Assembly: GCA_023525975.1 (NCBI GenBank)
Contig: CM042032.1
Span: 36,994,001-37,058,000, forward strand
DNA length: 64,000 nucleotides
Origin: Smallanthus sonchifolius
Taxonomy: Eukaryota > Streptophyta > Magnoliopsida > Asterales > Asteraceae
Direction of reading: 5' to 3'
The position numbers and the translations under genes are program-made. Under the pieces are notes generated by a model. The model was not told where the DNA came from. It made no database searches and saw nothing but the letters and a program-made list of their open reading frames with translations. Of this stretch, positions 12,621-23,869 are shown piece by piece (position 1 is the stretch's first letter; each line of letters begins with the position of its first letter).

Positions 12621-12637
12621 TTTAATAAAACATTTAC
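11231..12637. other. Copia spacer between pol and third ORF
   Basis: Non-coding A/T-rich DNA. Near 11750-11890 there are repeated 'gaatcattttgattca' units. A related spacer with the same kind of 'ttcattgtgctaag'-like landmarks occurs in the other copia element near 44920-45010, which supports homology between the two spacers. A (TTA)n microsatellite sits at 12583-12620. Confidence 0.6.
12583..12620. repeat. (TTA)n microsatellite
   Basis: About twelve uninterrupted ATT/TTA units just downstream (in element sense) of the RNase H stop region. Confidence 0.95.
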
Positions 12638-14569
12638 TCAAAAAGATATCATCCCCAACATTTGTACCAGAGAGTTAAACCGGTCTATTGAAAATGCTTT
12701 TGTAAACAATCGTGAATAAAATGTAACCTTAATTACACCATTATCAAAACAATCGCGAATAAAATGTAACCTGATGGCGATATGCTTTGTTTTCGAGTGC
12801 TGAATTGGATTTTTCACGATGCCTAGCACTGCCTTATTATCACAGTAAATTGGGGTTTCCGAGAGATTAATTCCAAAGTCCATCAGTTGATGTTGTATCC
12901 AGATGACCTGTGAACAACAGCTCGACGCGGCTGTGTATTCTGCCTCAGCAGTTGAAGTGGACACATTTGTTTGTTTCTTACACTGCCATGAAACAAGTCT
13001 CTCCCCCAAAAATTGACAACCTCCTGATGTAGATTTCCTGTCCAAATTACATCCACCATAATCGCTATCAGTATAAGCATAAAAATTAAATTCAAAATCA
13101 GAAGGATACCATAAACCGAGATTAACTCGACCCTTAAGATACCGAAAAATTCTTTTAACACCCAATTCATGGGACTCTTTTGGGGCTGCCTGATATCTAG
13201 CACATGAGCAAACTGCGAACATAATATCAGGTCTACTTGCAGTCAGATACATCAAGGAGCAAATCATTGAACGATATGCTTTTTGATTAATTGCAACTCC
13301 AGATAAATCCACAGTGAGAGGTTCATGGGGAGCAATGGGAGTGGATGCTGCCTTGCAATCATTCATGTTGAATTTTGTTAAAATATCTTTAACATACTTC
13401 GCTTGATGAATAAGAATTCCAGCATCAGATTGTTCCACCTGTAATCCCAGAAAGAACTGCATTTGACCCATTAAACTCACTTCGAATTTTAGTTTCATAA
13501 CAGCTTCAAAATCTTTATAAAGAGATTCGTTTGTAGAACCATAGATGATGTCATCAACGTAGACTTGAACAATCAGCAAATCAGAATCAACATTCTTTAG
13601 AAACAAAGTTTTGTCAATTGTACCACGAACAAAGCCATTAGATGTGAGATGTGTCGATAAGGTCTCATACCAAGCACGAGGTGCTTGATGTAACCCATAC
13701 AATGCTTTATCGAGCTTGTACACCTGGAATGGATGATCAGGATCTTCAAAACCGGGTGGTTGATTAACATAAACTTTTTCTTTTACAACCCTATAAAGAA
13801 ATTCAGTCTTCGCATCCATTTGATAAACCTTAAACTTCATAAAAGAAGCATAGGCTAGAAAGATACGAATAGCTTCAATTCGGGCAACAGGATCAAAAAC
13901 ATCCTCGTAATCCAACCCTTCTTCTTTATAGAATCCTTGTACAACAAGTCGAGCCTTGTTCCGAACAACAATGCCACGATCATCCTTTTTGTTGCGAAAA
14001 ACCCACTTTGTACCGATTGGGTACTTGCCTTCAGGAAGATCAACAAGATGCCACACATTCAGCTTCTTAAATTGAAGTAACTCTTCTTGCATCGCTTCAA
14101 TCCAATTTGAATCTTGAGGTGCGATTGTTACATTCTTTGGTTCTTCTTGTGACAAGAAGCACAAATTAATGTTTCCAGATTGGCTTCTTTTTTTCACACC
14201 TTCTTCAATAGATCCAATAATATTCTCAAAAAGATGAGCTGAATGAATTTTGTGAATTGGAATTTCTTCAATCTGAACTGATTCTGGCATACTAGTGGCA
14301 TTTAACTCTGGTGATTGGTCACTTGAAACACTTGAAGAGTTTGATTGACAATCATTCTCAGCTTGAACATTTGAAACTTCTAGCTGATCTTCAGAAACAA
14401 ATGGTTCATCATTAGTAACAGGAACCTGTACTTCAGTTTCATCATTTGTAGTTGAAATTTCAAGTTGCTCTTCTTGTGTTTGTGTAGATTTAGTAACATC
14501 CTCAAAGTTTTCACTTTGAATCATTACTTTTTTGTAGACCAACCAATAAATTGTTAACAGTTTGATCAA
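12638..14569 (-). pseudogene. Copia reverse transcriptase and RNase H
   Basis: A minus-strand frame of about 640 codons encodes the C-terminal half of a copia Pol. After an acidic linker comes RT, with WVFRNKKDDRG, ARLVVQGF, VYQMDAKTEFL and the catalytic YVDD within VQVYVDDIIYGS. RNase H follows, with YTDSDYGG, STAEAEY and YCDNKAV. RT copies element RNA into cDNA and RNase H removes the RNA strand. The frame itself has no stop, but it is out of phase with the integrase frame upstream: a frameshift near 14540 separates them (overlap 14511-14569), so the polyprotein is broken. Part of the last stretch (after about 12720) departs from the family and runs into spacer. Confidence 0.92.
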
Positions 14570-16016
14570 TCCTTGTTACTGACTCATCAACTGTATTTGA
14601 AGAACTTGCACCATCAGAATCAGATAAAGATTGTTGATCAAAAGTTTTAAAAACTATATCCGCATCAAAGAACCATTCTGGCCCATTTTGCTCAGGAGAA
14701 ATAGATGACTCTTGCCAATCCACATAATACGACTCCTGAACAATCTTTGTTCTTTTATTATAAACTCTGAATGCCTTTTGATAAGACGAGTATCCCAAGA
14801 AATAACATTCATCTCCAACTGCAGCAAACTTTGGCAAAGAATCTTGTGTATTTAGAAGTGTGCACGAATATCCAAATGCTCTAAAAAACTTGATATACGG
14901 CTTTCTTTTGAAAAACAACTCATAAGAAGTCTTTGTATGTTGCTTCACCATGAGAACTCTGTTCAACACATAACACGCCGTGTTTACAGCTTCAGCCTAG
15001 AATATAATGGGCAATTTTGAATCCACAAGCATTGTACGAGTAGCTTCAATTAAAGTTCTGTTCTTTCTTTCAGCCACTCCATTTTGTTGCGGAGTTCTTC
15101 CTGCACTAAATTGATGAGTTATGTCTTTTTCTGCACAAAACAAATTTATCAGTTTATTCGTAAACTCTGTTCCATTATCACAGCGAATAATTGGCACTTT
15201 GTTATCACAGATGTTTTCAATACGCTTTATAAATTCGATGATTGTTTCAGGTGTTTCATCCTTTGTTGCAAGGAAGAACACCCAGGAAAATCTTGAAAAA
15301 TCATATGTGATAACAAGACAGTAAGATTTCTTCACAATACTCTTTACTCGAACTGGAGCAAATAAATCCATATGAATAAGAAATAAAGGTCGAGTAAATG
15401 TTGTCACAGTCTTCTTTGGATGAGACTTCTTGTGCTGTTTTCCCTTTGCACATGACATGCAACTTTCTTGAATAATGAATTCCTTTCTAGGTAATCCACG
15501 CACTAAGTCTTTATGAACCAAGTTGTTCATAGTTTTCAATTTTACGTGGCCCATTCGACGATGCCATAGATAAGACTCTAAGCCAGTAGCCTTTGATAAC
15601 AAACAAGAAACGCTCACTGGTGTAGAATGGTCGTTCATATCCACCACGTAAGTGTTGAACTTTCTTGGAGCTCGCATCAATATCATTTCTTCAGGGATAA
15701 CCAGTCCTGGCTTTAAGAATAGGCACTCCTTTATTGTAAAATGGACCGGTATATCTTTATCGCATACTTGCGAAACACTTAGCAGATTAAACTCCAACTG
15801 TGATACATAATTGACTTTCTCAAGAGTTATTAAGTCATTTGAAATTGTTCCTTGACCAGTTATCTTACCACCTTTTTTATCTCCAGCAAAAGCAACAAAA
15901 CCACCTTCAAAGGATCGAAAATCATTCAATATCTCTCTTTGTCCCTTCATATGCCTTGAGCAGCCGCTATCAACATGCCAAGCATTATTAATAGTCCTCC
16001 CGTTTTTACTCTGCAC
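14511..16016 (-). pseudogene. Copia protease, GAG-pre-integrase and integrase
   Basis: The minus strand encodes, in order: an aspartic protease core (WHVDSGCSRHMKG), the GAG-pre-integrase block (SYLWHRRMGHVKLKTM with CMSCAKGKQHKKSH, giving the HHCC zinc site), and the integrase core with its three acidic residues (HMDLFAP, IIRCDNGTEFTN, NGVAERKNRTLIEA). The integrase C-terminal part is at 14969-14511. An amber stop at 14999-14997 interrupts it where the family usually has tryptophan (TGG to TAG), and the frame shifts before RT. Having integrase before RT is the diagnostic copia order. The 103-base gap to the preceding gag frame also contains stops. Confidence 0.9.
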
Positions 16017-16118
16017 ATTTCAAGACAACTTAATGAGAAACAGGTACCCAGATCATCTTTGACCCGGGCTGACTTTGACTTTGACTTTTTACAGTCTTAG
16101 TCGCAACGACTTGTTCCT

Positions 16119-17336
16119 TCAAATTCTCAACATTCTTTTTTCTAGATATATGTGAAGTTTGTTCAATTTTAACTTTCCAAAACAACCAACATTTTTCCCA
16201 TATTTCTTATTAAATTTTTCTTTAGCAAAATAGCTTGGTTTGGTTGATTTTTTCACATATATTGGACTGTTTTGGACATTTTTGTCCACAAAATTAGGTA
16301 GCATATAATCATGACAATCATTTGAATAAAGTTCACTATGATCTCTAGAAAGCAAGTAATCGTGACTGTAACAATGATTCACTCCGGACTCAACCACACT
16401 GTCATTCACAAATGCTTTCTTGAACCACTTGTTGATATTGTTTTTTGTTCTCTTATTGTACCCTTTGACCTTTTACTCACTTGACTTGTGTTTGCAATTT
16501 TTAGCAAAATGTCTAACTTGACCACAAGTGAAACAATTTTGACTTTTAAACTTTGACTTTGACTTTGAACATTCGCCTACTTCAAACATGGATTTTCCTT
16601 TCTCACACTCTATTGAACTTTGACTTATTACTGACTTCCCTTTACTTTGAACGGGTTTATCTTTGACATCAATGAACTGGTCTTTGACATCATTTGATTT
16701 GCCTTTGGCATTCATTTGATTTGACCTTCCACTAATGTTTTGACTCTTTGTTGGTGTACTGATTTTAATTTGTACAGACAGCACATTCTCTCCTTCACTT
16801 GTCAGGATGTGATTTTCAAAAAATATGAATTCATTTTTCTTTGGCCTCTCATGAGAAAGATCATAATCTTCTATTAATGGATTTCCAAATTCATCCAACA
16901 CGACATCTTTGGCTAGACATGACATTTTGTGAATTGGAATATACTCTCTCGCTGTATGCACCACTTTATCAAAGAAAGTAGAATCAGAAGAAACCTCAGA
17001 CATACAATCAGAAACGTCACACACAGAGTTAGTAGAACAAGCAGAAACATATGAACTATCAGAATCTGAAAAACTGTTTACATCAAAACCATTGTTAGAA
17101 TGTGACTTAACAAACTTGTTTGCAATACATGTATCAACTACAAATTGTCTACAATCTCTTATTGTTTCTCTCACACAAACTTTATTGAATTCATTAAAAC
17201 TCCTCATATCATCAACTGAAACTTTCTCATCTAGATGACCTGTGTTATTTGCTGCACTAACATATAAGTCATGAAAATTAGAGTTATCATCTCTAAGTAA
17301 ATCATTTTGTAGGATCGGTGAATACAAGATGGTTCT
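16119..17336 (-). pseudogene. Copia gag, C-terminal part with second zinc knuckle
   Basis: This frame continues gag beyond the solo LTR at 17341-18057. It is serine, aspartate and lysine rich and has a CCHC knuckle, CFTCGQVRHFAKNC, near 16545-16500. A stop lies at 16475-16473. The same phase stays open again from 16409 to 16119, rich in Asn, Tyr and Lys, and leads toward the protease. The stretch from 17336 resumes exactly in the phase of the frame that ends at 18058 if the inserted LTR and one copy of its 4-bp flank are disregarded, so both parts were one gag gene. Confidence 0.75.
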
Positions 17337-17340
17337 ATTT

Positions 17341-18057
17341 TAGTTGAGATTGATGGAAACAATCACAACTAAGCAATGTAAACAAGTAAACAATAAGAAT
17401 ACTGATAAAAGCAATTTGTATTAAGCTTCAAGGTTTACAAGATTACAGAGAAAACTCTTAAGCAAAAAGCACTCTTGTAATGACTAGAAGTGCTACTTAT
17501 ATAGTAACTTAGAATCAAGACAAACCCTTGATTCTAAGGATCAGATCTAACACAAGTCGTTGATCTTGTATTGAAGCTATTCTACATGTAACGACAATAA
17601 CAACTATACTAGTTAACTTTACTCAAACGTCTTCTTAGGCATCATTGCTTGCATGCTTGGAGAAGAGCGTTGTGGTTCTTTATTGTCTGCACCAATGACA
17701 TTCTTTCTATGTGGAGTGTGTCAGTGTTGCAGCAGAAAGTTGTCAGTGGTAATGGTTGCTTTATCGAAGCCAGTCAGCTGCAACGTTTGATCTTCAATGT
17801 GGAATGGCTATCAGCAGCAAAGTGAGAGATCAGCAACAAGATGCAACCATCCAAAGCTGCTGATGATTTGCCTATCAGAAACATCAAGTGTTGATGCTGC
17901 TAAGAAGCCTATCCGCAGCAACTCTGGTCTTCAGCAGATAAGGCTATCCGCAGCAGATTTTTTCTTCAGCAGAAGAACAAGTATCCGCTGCAGATAAGCT
18001 TATCCGCTGCAGTTTGTACTTAGAGAATTTTGTAGCCATTAGTCTTTATTTCTACAC
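17341..18057 (-). mobile_element. Solo LTR inserted in the copia gag
   Basis: A 717-bp non-coding segment interrupts gag, flanked by ATTT at 17337-17340 and 18058-18061. On the minus strand it begins (T)GTGTAGAAATAAAG and includes a TATA-like ACTATATAAGTAGC, as an LTR promoter would. Between 17900 and 18012 it carries several units of the type TATCCGC(A/T)GCAG, including the near-palindrome around 17985-18012. The ends are not perfect TG...CA, so the exact borders are uncertain by a few bases. No internal retroelement sequence remains, so it is called a solo LTR. Confidence 0.6.
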
Positions 18058-19698
18058 ATTTGAAACATGAGGTTCAGGAAATGGTTCGAAATGATCAGGA
18101 TGAGGTACCGCTTTGTAACCAACACCATCTTTAATAAAACAACTTCTTTGCTTATCAACACAGTTTTCTAAAATTTTTCTTTGCATACCCCATTTAGAAA
18201 TCAAAACCCTTTCTTTGATAAGATCGGATTGGGCAGCAATGAGTTTGTCTGTTAGATCCTTGATTAACACATCCTTTTTGTTTAAGTATTATTTAAAGTT
18301 CATGTTATATTTTAACAAAGCATTAATTTTTCTGGTGTAAGTGACCTCATTCTGTTTTAATTCCTTATTTACCCTTTTCAATATATCATTTTCAGCAATC
18401 AAGAATTTGTTTGCTGACTGATAATTCTGCATTTTCTCAATATAGTCAGAAGAACATATGAATGAATCATCATCAGAAGTTACCTCACTGTCAGATGACT
18501 TTTCCTCAGAGGTAGAAGCTTCTGCTTTGTCATTATCACCAAATTTCAAAGCACAATCACTTGGTTCTTCCTTTTCGGATACTCCAATTTCTGCCATCAA
18601 GGCTTCATCGAAATCTTCTAGAGCATCTCCAATCTCAGACTCCCATTCACAATTGTTGAGATGTTTCGACATCAAGGTTGTTGGAGCTTTCTTTGACTTT
18701 TCATCCTCATCGATCAATTCGATTAGCTTCACTCCATTACCATCAGCTTTCTTCTTTTTCTCCTTTTAACACTCCCTAGCAAAGTGTCCAAGTTGCTGAC
18801 AGTTATAACATCTCAGCTTTGCCTTGTCAAAACCGACTTTCTTTCCGAACTGCAGCTTATCATTTCCATCCTTCTGAAGATACTTCTTAGCCCTTACTGC
18901 AATCATAGCCATTTGCCATTGTAGACCCATATATTCCAAATCATCAGGATTAATCTACACTAGATCTTCAGCATCCAGAACATCTGGTTGTAACTTTCCA
19001 GTAACAAATGCATCGTAGCTACTCATAAATGCCCCAAATAATGCAATCTGATCCTCAGGAATATGACTAGTTGCTTTTCCCTTTTCTCCAGAAGAATGCT
19101 CACAACACCCCTTACCCTTTTCAGACTTAGAACCACTGCTTCCATCACTTGTTCCAGAAAACAGAACTACATTAGCTGAACCCGAACCATTTGGCTTGTC
19201 TGGATTATTCAACTCTCGTTTCTTTGCATCCAGCTCATATGACTCAAGCAAGAAGATAATATCATCAAGTGACTTGTTCTTCAAATCTGGAGTAGTATTT
19301 TTGATCAACATACATGGTATGCTCCAGCAGTCTAGTAATGAATCCAGCAGCTTCTTTCCCAAATCATACTCCTCAAACTTGACACCCATCTTTCTTAGTC
19401 TGTTAATCATAGTAGTAAACCTTGTGACCTGTTCACTCAGGGTTTCATTCTTTTTGTAACTAAACATATTATACTGCTTCAACAGAAGATCAGTTCGGCT
19501 TTCTTGCAGTGCTGCATTTCCTTCAAACCTTAGACATAATGCATTCCACAATCCCTGAGCAGTCTCATGTTGCTCAAAATTTAGATACAATTCAGTAGGA
19601 AGAGCTAAGATGATTGATCCCAAAGCTATGTTATCTCTCTCAATCAGCTTCTTGTCTTCCTCGGAATACAAATCAGGATCTGCAATAGGAACTAACAC
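18058..19698 (-). pseudogene. Copia gag, N-terminal part with UBN2 domain and first zinc knuckle
   Basis: The minus-strand frame from 19698 encodes the UBN2-type Gag core (QGLWNALCLRFEGN, TTMINRLRKMGV, SLDDIIFLLESYE), then a Gly/Ser/Lys-rich linker. A first CCHC knuckle, CYNCQQLGHFAREC, lies at about 18810-18769. An acidic, helical stretch follows to 18289, then 18270-18058. In-frame stops at 18957-18955, 18768-18766 and just after 18289 break it. Gag would form the particle shell. Long coiled-coil Gags with extra domains are typical of Sireviruses. The real start is probably further upstream (19700-19880), where the frame is degraded. The part nearest 18058 continues in phase at 17336 beyond the solo LTR. 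Confidence 0.85.
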
Positions 19699-19919
19699 AT
19701 CAGCATTCGCAGTTTTTGGTATATGAGGACCTTTTGCAATTAACTCCCATAGAGTATGCTAAGTGAACTTGAAATATGCTTTCATCATAATTTTCCAGTT
19801 TCAGAACTCTGAGATTGACTTCAACATCGGTGGCGACTTTCCCACAACTCTCTCAGTATCGTAAACCTTACCAGCCATCTTAAACTTGTACTTTGAATAC
19901 TTAGTCAAAAACTGAAAAC

Positions 19920-20110
19920 TTCCAACTCAGGATTTTTCCGGTCAAAAACTATTTCATACAAGACTTTTCGGTCGAAAAGTCAAGCTTTCGAACACAAGAG
20001 ATTCCGGACACTTCTGAAGATTTTGAACACTTTTCGGTCGAAAAATGATGGCCAAACAACTTTTCGATCGACAAGTAGATTTCGACTCCTTCAAAACAGA
20101 CTTTTCGAGC
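19920..20110. repeat. Near-palindromes in the copia 5' leader
   Basis: Four to five variants of TTTTCGGTCGAAAA lie between the primer site and gag (near 19940, 19966, 20030, 20062 and, truncated, 20102). They are the same motif as in the LTRs and in the spacer before the third ORF. Confidence 0.8.
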
Positions 20111-20306
20111 AATTCTTCCCAAGAAGACTTCAATTGACAAAAAACTATCTGCAACAATCCGAATCCAAAATCAAGCCTCCAAACCAAGTGTAGACTTCAT
20201 CTCCATCACTTTTAGCTCTGAAAGTACAACAATGGCACACAAAAACACTCTGATTTGATCGAATTTTGATGAAAAACTTCTTGAATACCAATAGCTTTAA
20301 CCAACA

Positions 20307-20320
20307 GCTCTGATACCCCT
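20307..20320 (-). other. Primer binding site (tRNA-Met) of the copia element
   Basis: The minus strand reads AGGGGTATCAGAGC directly after the LTR end at 20321. It matches the TGGTATCAGAGC initiator-methionine primer site apart from the first bases. Confidence 0.8.
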
Positions 20321-20718
20321 TGTGATCCCCTCTGATCATTTGATACTCAAGGCTCTAATCTTTAAACAGCTTCTGGAAAGGCGGAAACAATCCAGAAATC
20401 AATCAACACCAATAAAATCGAATCAAACACGAACTAGAATGAGAAACGCCACAATCATGAAAATGCACAATCAAACTATCGATTTCCATTGATTATCTTT
20501 GGTAATTACACTTTGAATCAACAACTACAAGCTCTGATTTCACTTGGATACTTCTAAATCAGACAATACAAAATGTGAAAATCTCGTCTTGAAAATACAA
20601 AAGACAACATATTTATACTATTAAAGAATTTCGATCGAAAACATCAGTTTTTGACCGAAAACCTTAGAGATACTATTTCAGTCTATAATTGATTTCTATG
20701 GACTACTAGGTTCTAACA
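20321..20718 (-). repeat. 5' LTR of the copia element
   Basis: 398 bp, TGTGATCC...TCTAACA, near-identical to 7298-7750 apart from a 55-bp deletion in the palindrome cluster. Minus-strand TATAAATA lies at 20617-20610. It is followed by the ATACC target duplication at 20719-20723. Confidence 0.93.
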
Positions 20719-20723
20719 ATACC

Positions 20724-22010
20724 GACTTCTGGTTAATCGATTCAAGATAACCCACATGGTTTCTGATGTTTTGATGTGCCTTCAGCACCGGTTATGCAAA
20801 TCTTGACGTATAAAGCAATTCCTTTCTTTATACTCAGTAGAATTCCTCAAAGTCTTTGTATATTTCGTCCGTTCCTGCAGGTATAGAGTACTTAGACTCG
20901 AGCTATAACCAAACTTGATTTTTCTATAATGCTCGTGTCATGAATCCACTTCCTGATCTTGAATTAGAGAACTTCAGTAGTTAGGTTCCCATTTTGATTC
21001 TTCTCCATCAAGAATCCATTCTTTAAGTCAGCATTCTTGATTGTTTCTTCTGTGCATTCATCTTTTGGGACTAATATCTCTAACGCGTGTCCTTTGATGG
21101 TGTGTGACTATTTCCCTAACTTCTTAATGCGTTAGGTACTATATCGGTTTTATTCAGGATGATAATGAATTTACCATTCATATTCAGGAAATGATTTTCC
21201 TTTTCTATTCTGACTCGAAATGAGTATTTCCTACTCGGAGCTATATCGGAGACCCTCGTGGTCGGCGATAATGAGACATTCAACAATGTCTCTAAATCTT
21301 AATTCTACAAAGCTACGGTTCCAAATTTTTTTCAAACTAGAGATAGTGTTGTTCTCTTCTTCTACTATGACTTGACAAAGCACAATCGCACATAATCGAT
21401 ACCTTAACATGATGCAGTCAGTTGTTTTCCATTAGGAAGAGGTGAATCTTATGCATGAGATCACTCCTGTTTTAGTAAGTGTAATGTTATCTCTTGCTTA
21501 TCTTACTAGTTCACCAATATGAGGGATGCCTAAATTTGAAAATTTTCCCATGGATTGCTGGTAATAGCCAATCAAATCCAGAAAATTTTCATTCTCCGAG
21601 AGTGCCTTAAATGTTCTCTACCATTTTTATGGATCTATGTGAATATCTCTTGTTCACATACCAAGAAAATGCATTTTCTGAGGTTTGCTTTTAGCGAATT
21701 TGGCACAAAATTTCTCTTTTACGAAGACTTCTAAAACTAATTTACGAATGTGTTCCGGATCTTCCTGTCTTGTGAATGTTATTGATGAATAACGTTATCG
21801 ATTTATAGGGTTTACAACTTGATTCTTAAAACATGTAAACACTGCAAGTGCGTTGATTAAATCAAACGTCACTACTATAAATTTGTAGCTTCCATATCGA
21901 GTCCTAAGGACTGTCTTCGTTAAGTCGCTCTACTAAATTTCTCAATTGATGGCATCTTAGCTTAAGGTTGATCCAGGTCGATCCTTAAAGTCGATCTACT
22001 GATTGTCGAC
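20724..22010 (-). pseudogene. Chromovirus reverse transcriptase/RNase H remnant
   Basis: This is heavily mutated minus-strand gypsy pol. Around 22000-21870 the strand-transfer part of RT is visible as a degraded HQL...EDSP block (the family has a GYHQL motif here). Around 21700-21480 the end of RT is clear: KPQKMHFLG, IHIDP, and a NFLDLIGYYQQSM stretch corresponding to the gypsy FLGLAGYYRRF motif. RNase H should follow toward 20724, and only faint traces can be read. The catalytic YxDD box is not convincingly preserved. It continues, across the copia insertion, with the integrase at 7297-5979. Confidence 0.65.
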
Positions 22011-22705
22011 TCTCGGGGGAGGGTACCGGTTCTTTTCTTGTGTTGTTCTAAGTAACTAATACTTACTCTAGATGGATAGTCCTCTTAGTCCAGTAGTTCT
22101 TGTAACTGGTTGGATAATCTTTGCATTTCAGTAGTTACCAAGTGTTAGAGAAAGTTTTGGCAATTCCTTAAGAACACCTCTAGTTAATCTTGCGTAACGG
22201 GGATGTCGTGTACGTGTTTATCCTTGATTTACTTCTTAGTCCTAAAGGTTTATAAAACTTGATTCTGCTTCCTCAAGCATTTTGGAGTCTCTACACAAAG
22301 TGATTCTTCAAACTTGCTCTGAATTCTTTCATTTAGTCATAAGTGTCTCACCGTTCGATAGAAGGGTCCGAATGATCTTTTCATGACACACGACTTTGAT
22401 TTGTCTCCCGGGTTTGTCAATTCTTACCTTTAATTAGTTTGACAATTGTAGGCATCCTTTAGACTACTAGATTCTTAACCAGTCAATAATTCAACTTGGT
22501 TGAATATATTTATCGACTCTAGTGTCAACGATTCAGATGTAAACTGAGAGTACTAAACCTTTCATTTATTCCAACGTTGATTCAAGTACTTAAGGTTCAT
22601 AATCCTAATACATAATCTCCAACATGAGATACTGTTCACATTCAAAAGTCTTCATGTTTGCCAGCAGTTATTGTTCCTACCTTAGTTGGTAATCTATTGT
22701 TCTTA
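22011..22705 (-). other. Degenerate chromovirus region between gag and RT
   Basis: No frame can be read with confidence. By position it should hold protease and the start of RT, and no aspartic protease motif (DSG/DTG) could be recognised. Confidence 0.4.
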
Positions 22706-23640
22706 GTTTAGTTTCGGGCACATGTGCTTAAGATAATCGGTGTTGTCGCACTCGAAGCATGCTCTCTTGCACTGTCCCTTCATGTGCTCTGCCTTTTGGC
22801 ATAGTTAGTGCAATTATTATAATGACGGTAGTTGCATTTGTTGTACTTTAACCATGGCCTCGCGTATGGTTTAATCTTGTGTGCACCGGTCCCGAAATTC
22901 TGTGTTATCTTTTGCTTCTTGTCATTCCGAGTCTTCTCATTGACAAGCCCTTTTTGCTTTATCCATCCTTAACTAAAGCTCTAGTTTTCAACAACTCATT
23001 TGTTAGGGTTCATTCCTTTAGAACGGCATCTTCCAGAGTGGTAGATTCAGCAGTTATGACTATACTGCGAATATGAGGATTTAGTTCCATGATATACTGA
23101 TTGACCTTCCTGGTTTCCGAGGTCACCATGGGTGGTAGTAGACTCAATAGTTCGTGGAATCGGTTTGAGAATGCTTGATGTTCGTCATCAATCAAGGTTA
23201 GATTCCATAACTCTGGCTTTAGTTCCCGTATTTTACTCTTAGGGAAGTATTCTTTAACGAGTGGAGTACCGAACATCAAATTTATAATACTGTTGCCTTG
23301 AGTTTGGGCATTCCTACATGCTAATGCTTCACCTTGTAATGAACGGGTAGTGTATATTACTTTGTCGGTTGTTAGAACATCCACTGATGTTGATAACCGT
23401 TTCTATCCTTTTTATCTATTCGAGGGTTTCAGTGACTCTTTTCATCCCATGAAATTCCCTTGGCTTGTAGGACAGAAAGGTTCTATAGGAGCATCCTTTC
23501 TCGTACGCATGAGTATGGGGTTTATTAGTCATCATTTGCTGTCGTTCCGATACTTCGGATGGCCTCAACGATTTGTGTATTAAGGGCAGCAAGTTCATCT
23601 ACCATTCCGTGTATGACGAGTGGATCTACGGATGATAATT
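22706..23640 (-). pseudogene. Chromovirus gag remnant
   Basis: From the minus strand: near 23520-23440 the start of the gypsy Gag (CSYRTFLSYKPREFHG). At 23384-23010 comes the retrotransposon Gag core (KIRELKPELWNLTL, YSNRF-like FSNRFHELLSLLPPMV, NQYIMELNPHIRSIV). The degenerate CCHC zinc knuckle, C-x2-C-x4-Y-x4-C with the histidine replaced by tyrosine, is near 22760-22715. Stops and frameshifts separate these blocks. The Gag type, with this core followed by a single knuckle, is that of Tekay-like chromoviruses. Confidence 0.78.
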
Positions 23641-23869
23641 CACCCTTCGGGTTATTTGTTTTACGTTGATTTGCTCCTTAGGGTGACATATTCTCTATGT
23701 ATGTCAACGTACTACTACCCATGTCGTTCTGAGTACCGGAATGATGTAGTAATAGATTTAAGTCTATTATTAATTTGAGATCCTTTGCTTCAATGCTTTC
23801 AACTGCCAACATGCCTAGTCTGGTATAAAGTTTCTTGGGTAACCACGGCATAAGACTATCAACATAGTC

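Larger units (their letters stand above)
7298..20718 (-). mobile_element. Sirevirus-like Ty1/copia element, nested in the chromovirus
   Basis: A 13.4-kb minus-strand element with two near-identical LTRs (7298-7750 and 20321-20718) and a perfect 5-bp target duplication, ATACC, at 7293-7297 and 20719-20723. Order on the minus strand: 5' LTR, tRNA-Met primer site, gag with two zinc knuckles, protease-integrase, RT-RNase H, a 2-kb spacer, a long third ORF, polypurine tract, 3' LTR. The extra ORF after pol, the long gag and the repeated near-palindromes in non-coding parts are Sirevirus-type features, although the LTRs (about 450 bp) are short for that lineage. Several stops and one solo-LTR insertion show it is dead, but the LTRs differ at only a few positions outside one indel, so it is younger than its host element. 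Confidence 0.92.

Noticed and set aside
20307..20320. tRNA gene at the TGGTATCAGAGC sites
   Set aside because: These short stretches are retroelement primer binding sites next to LTR ends; no cloverleaf can be formed.
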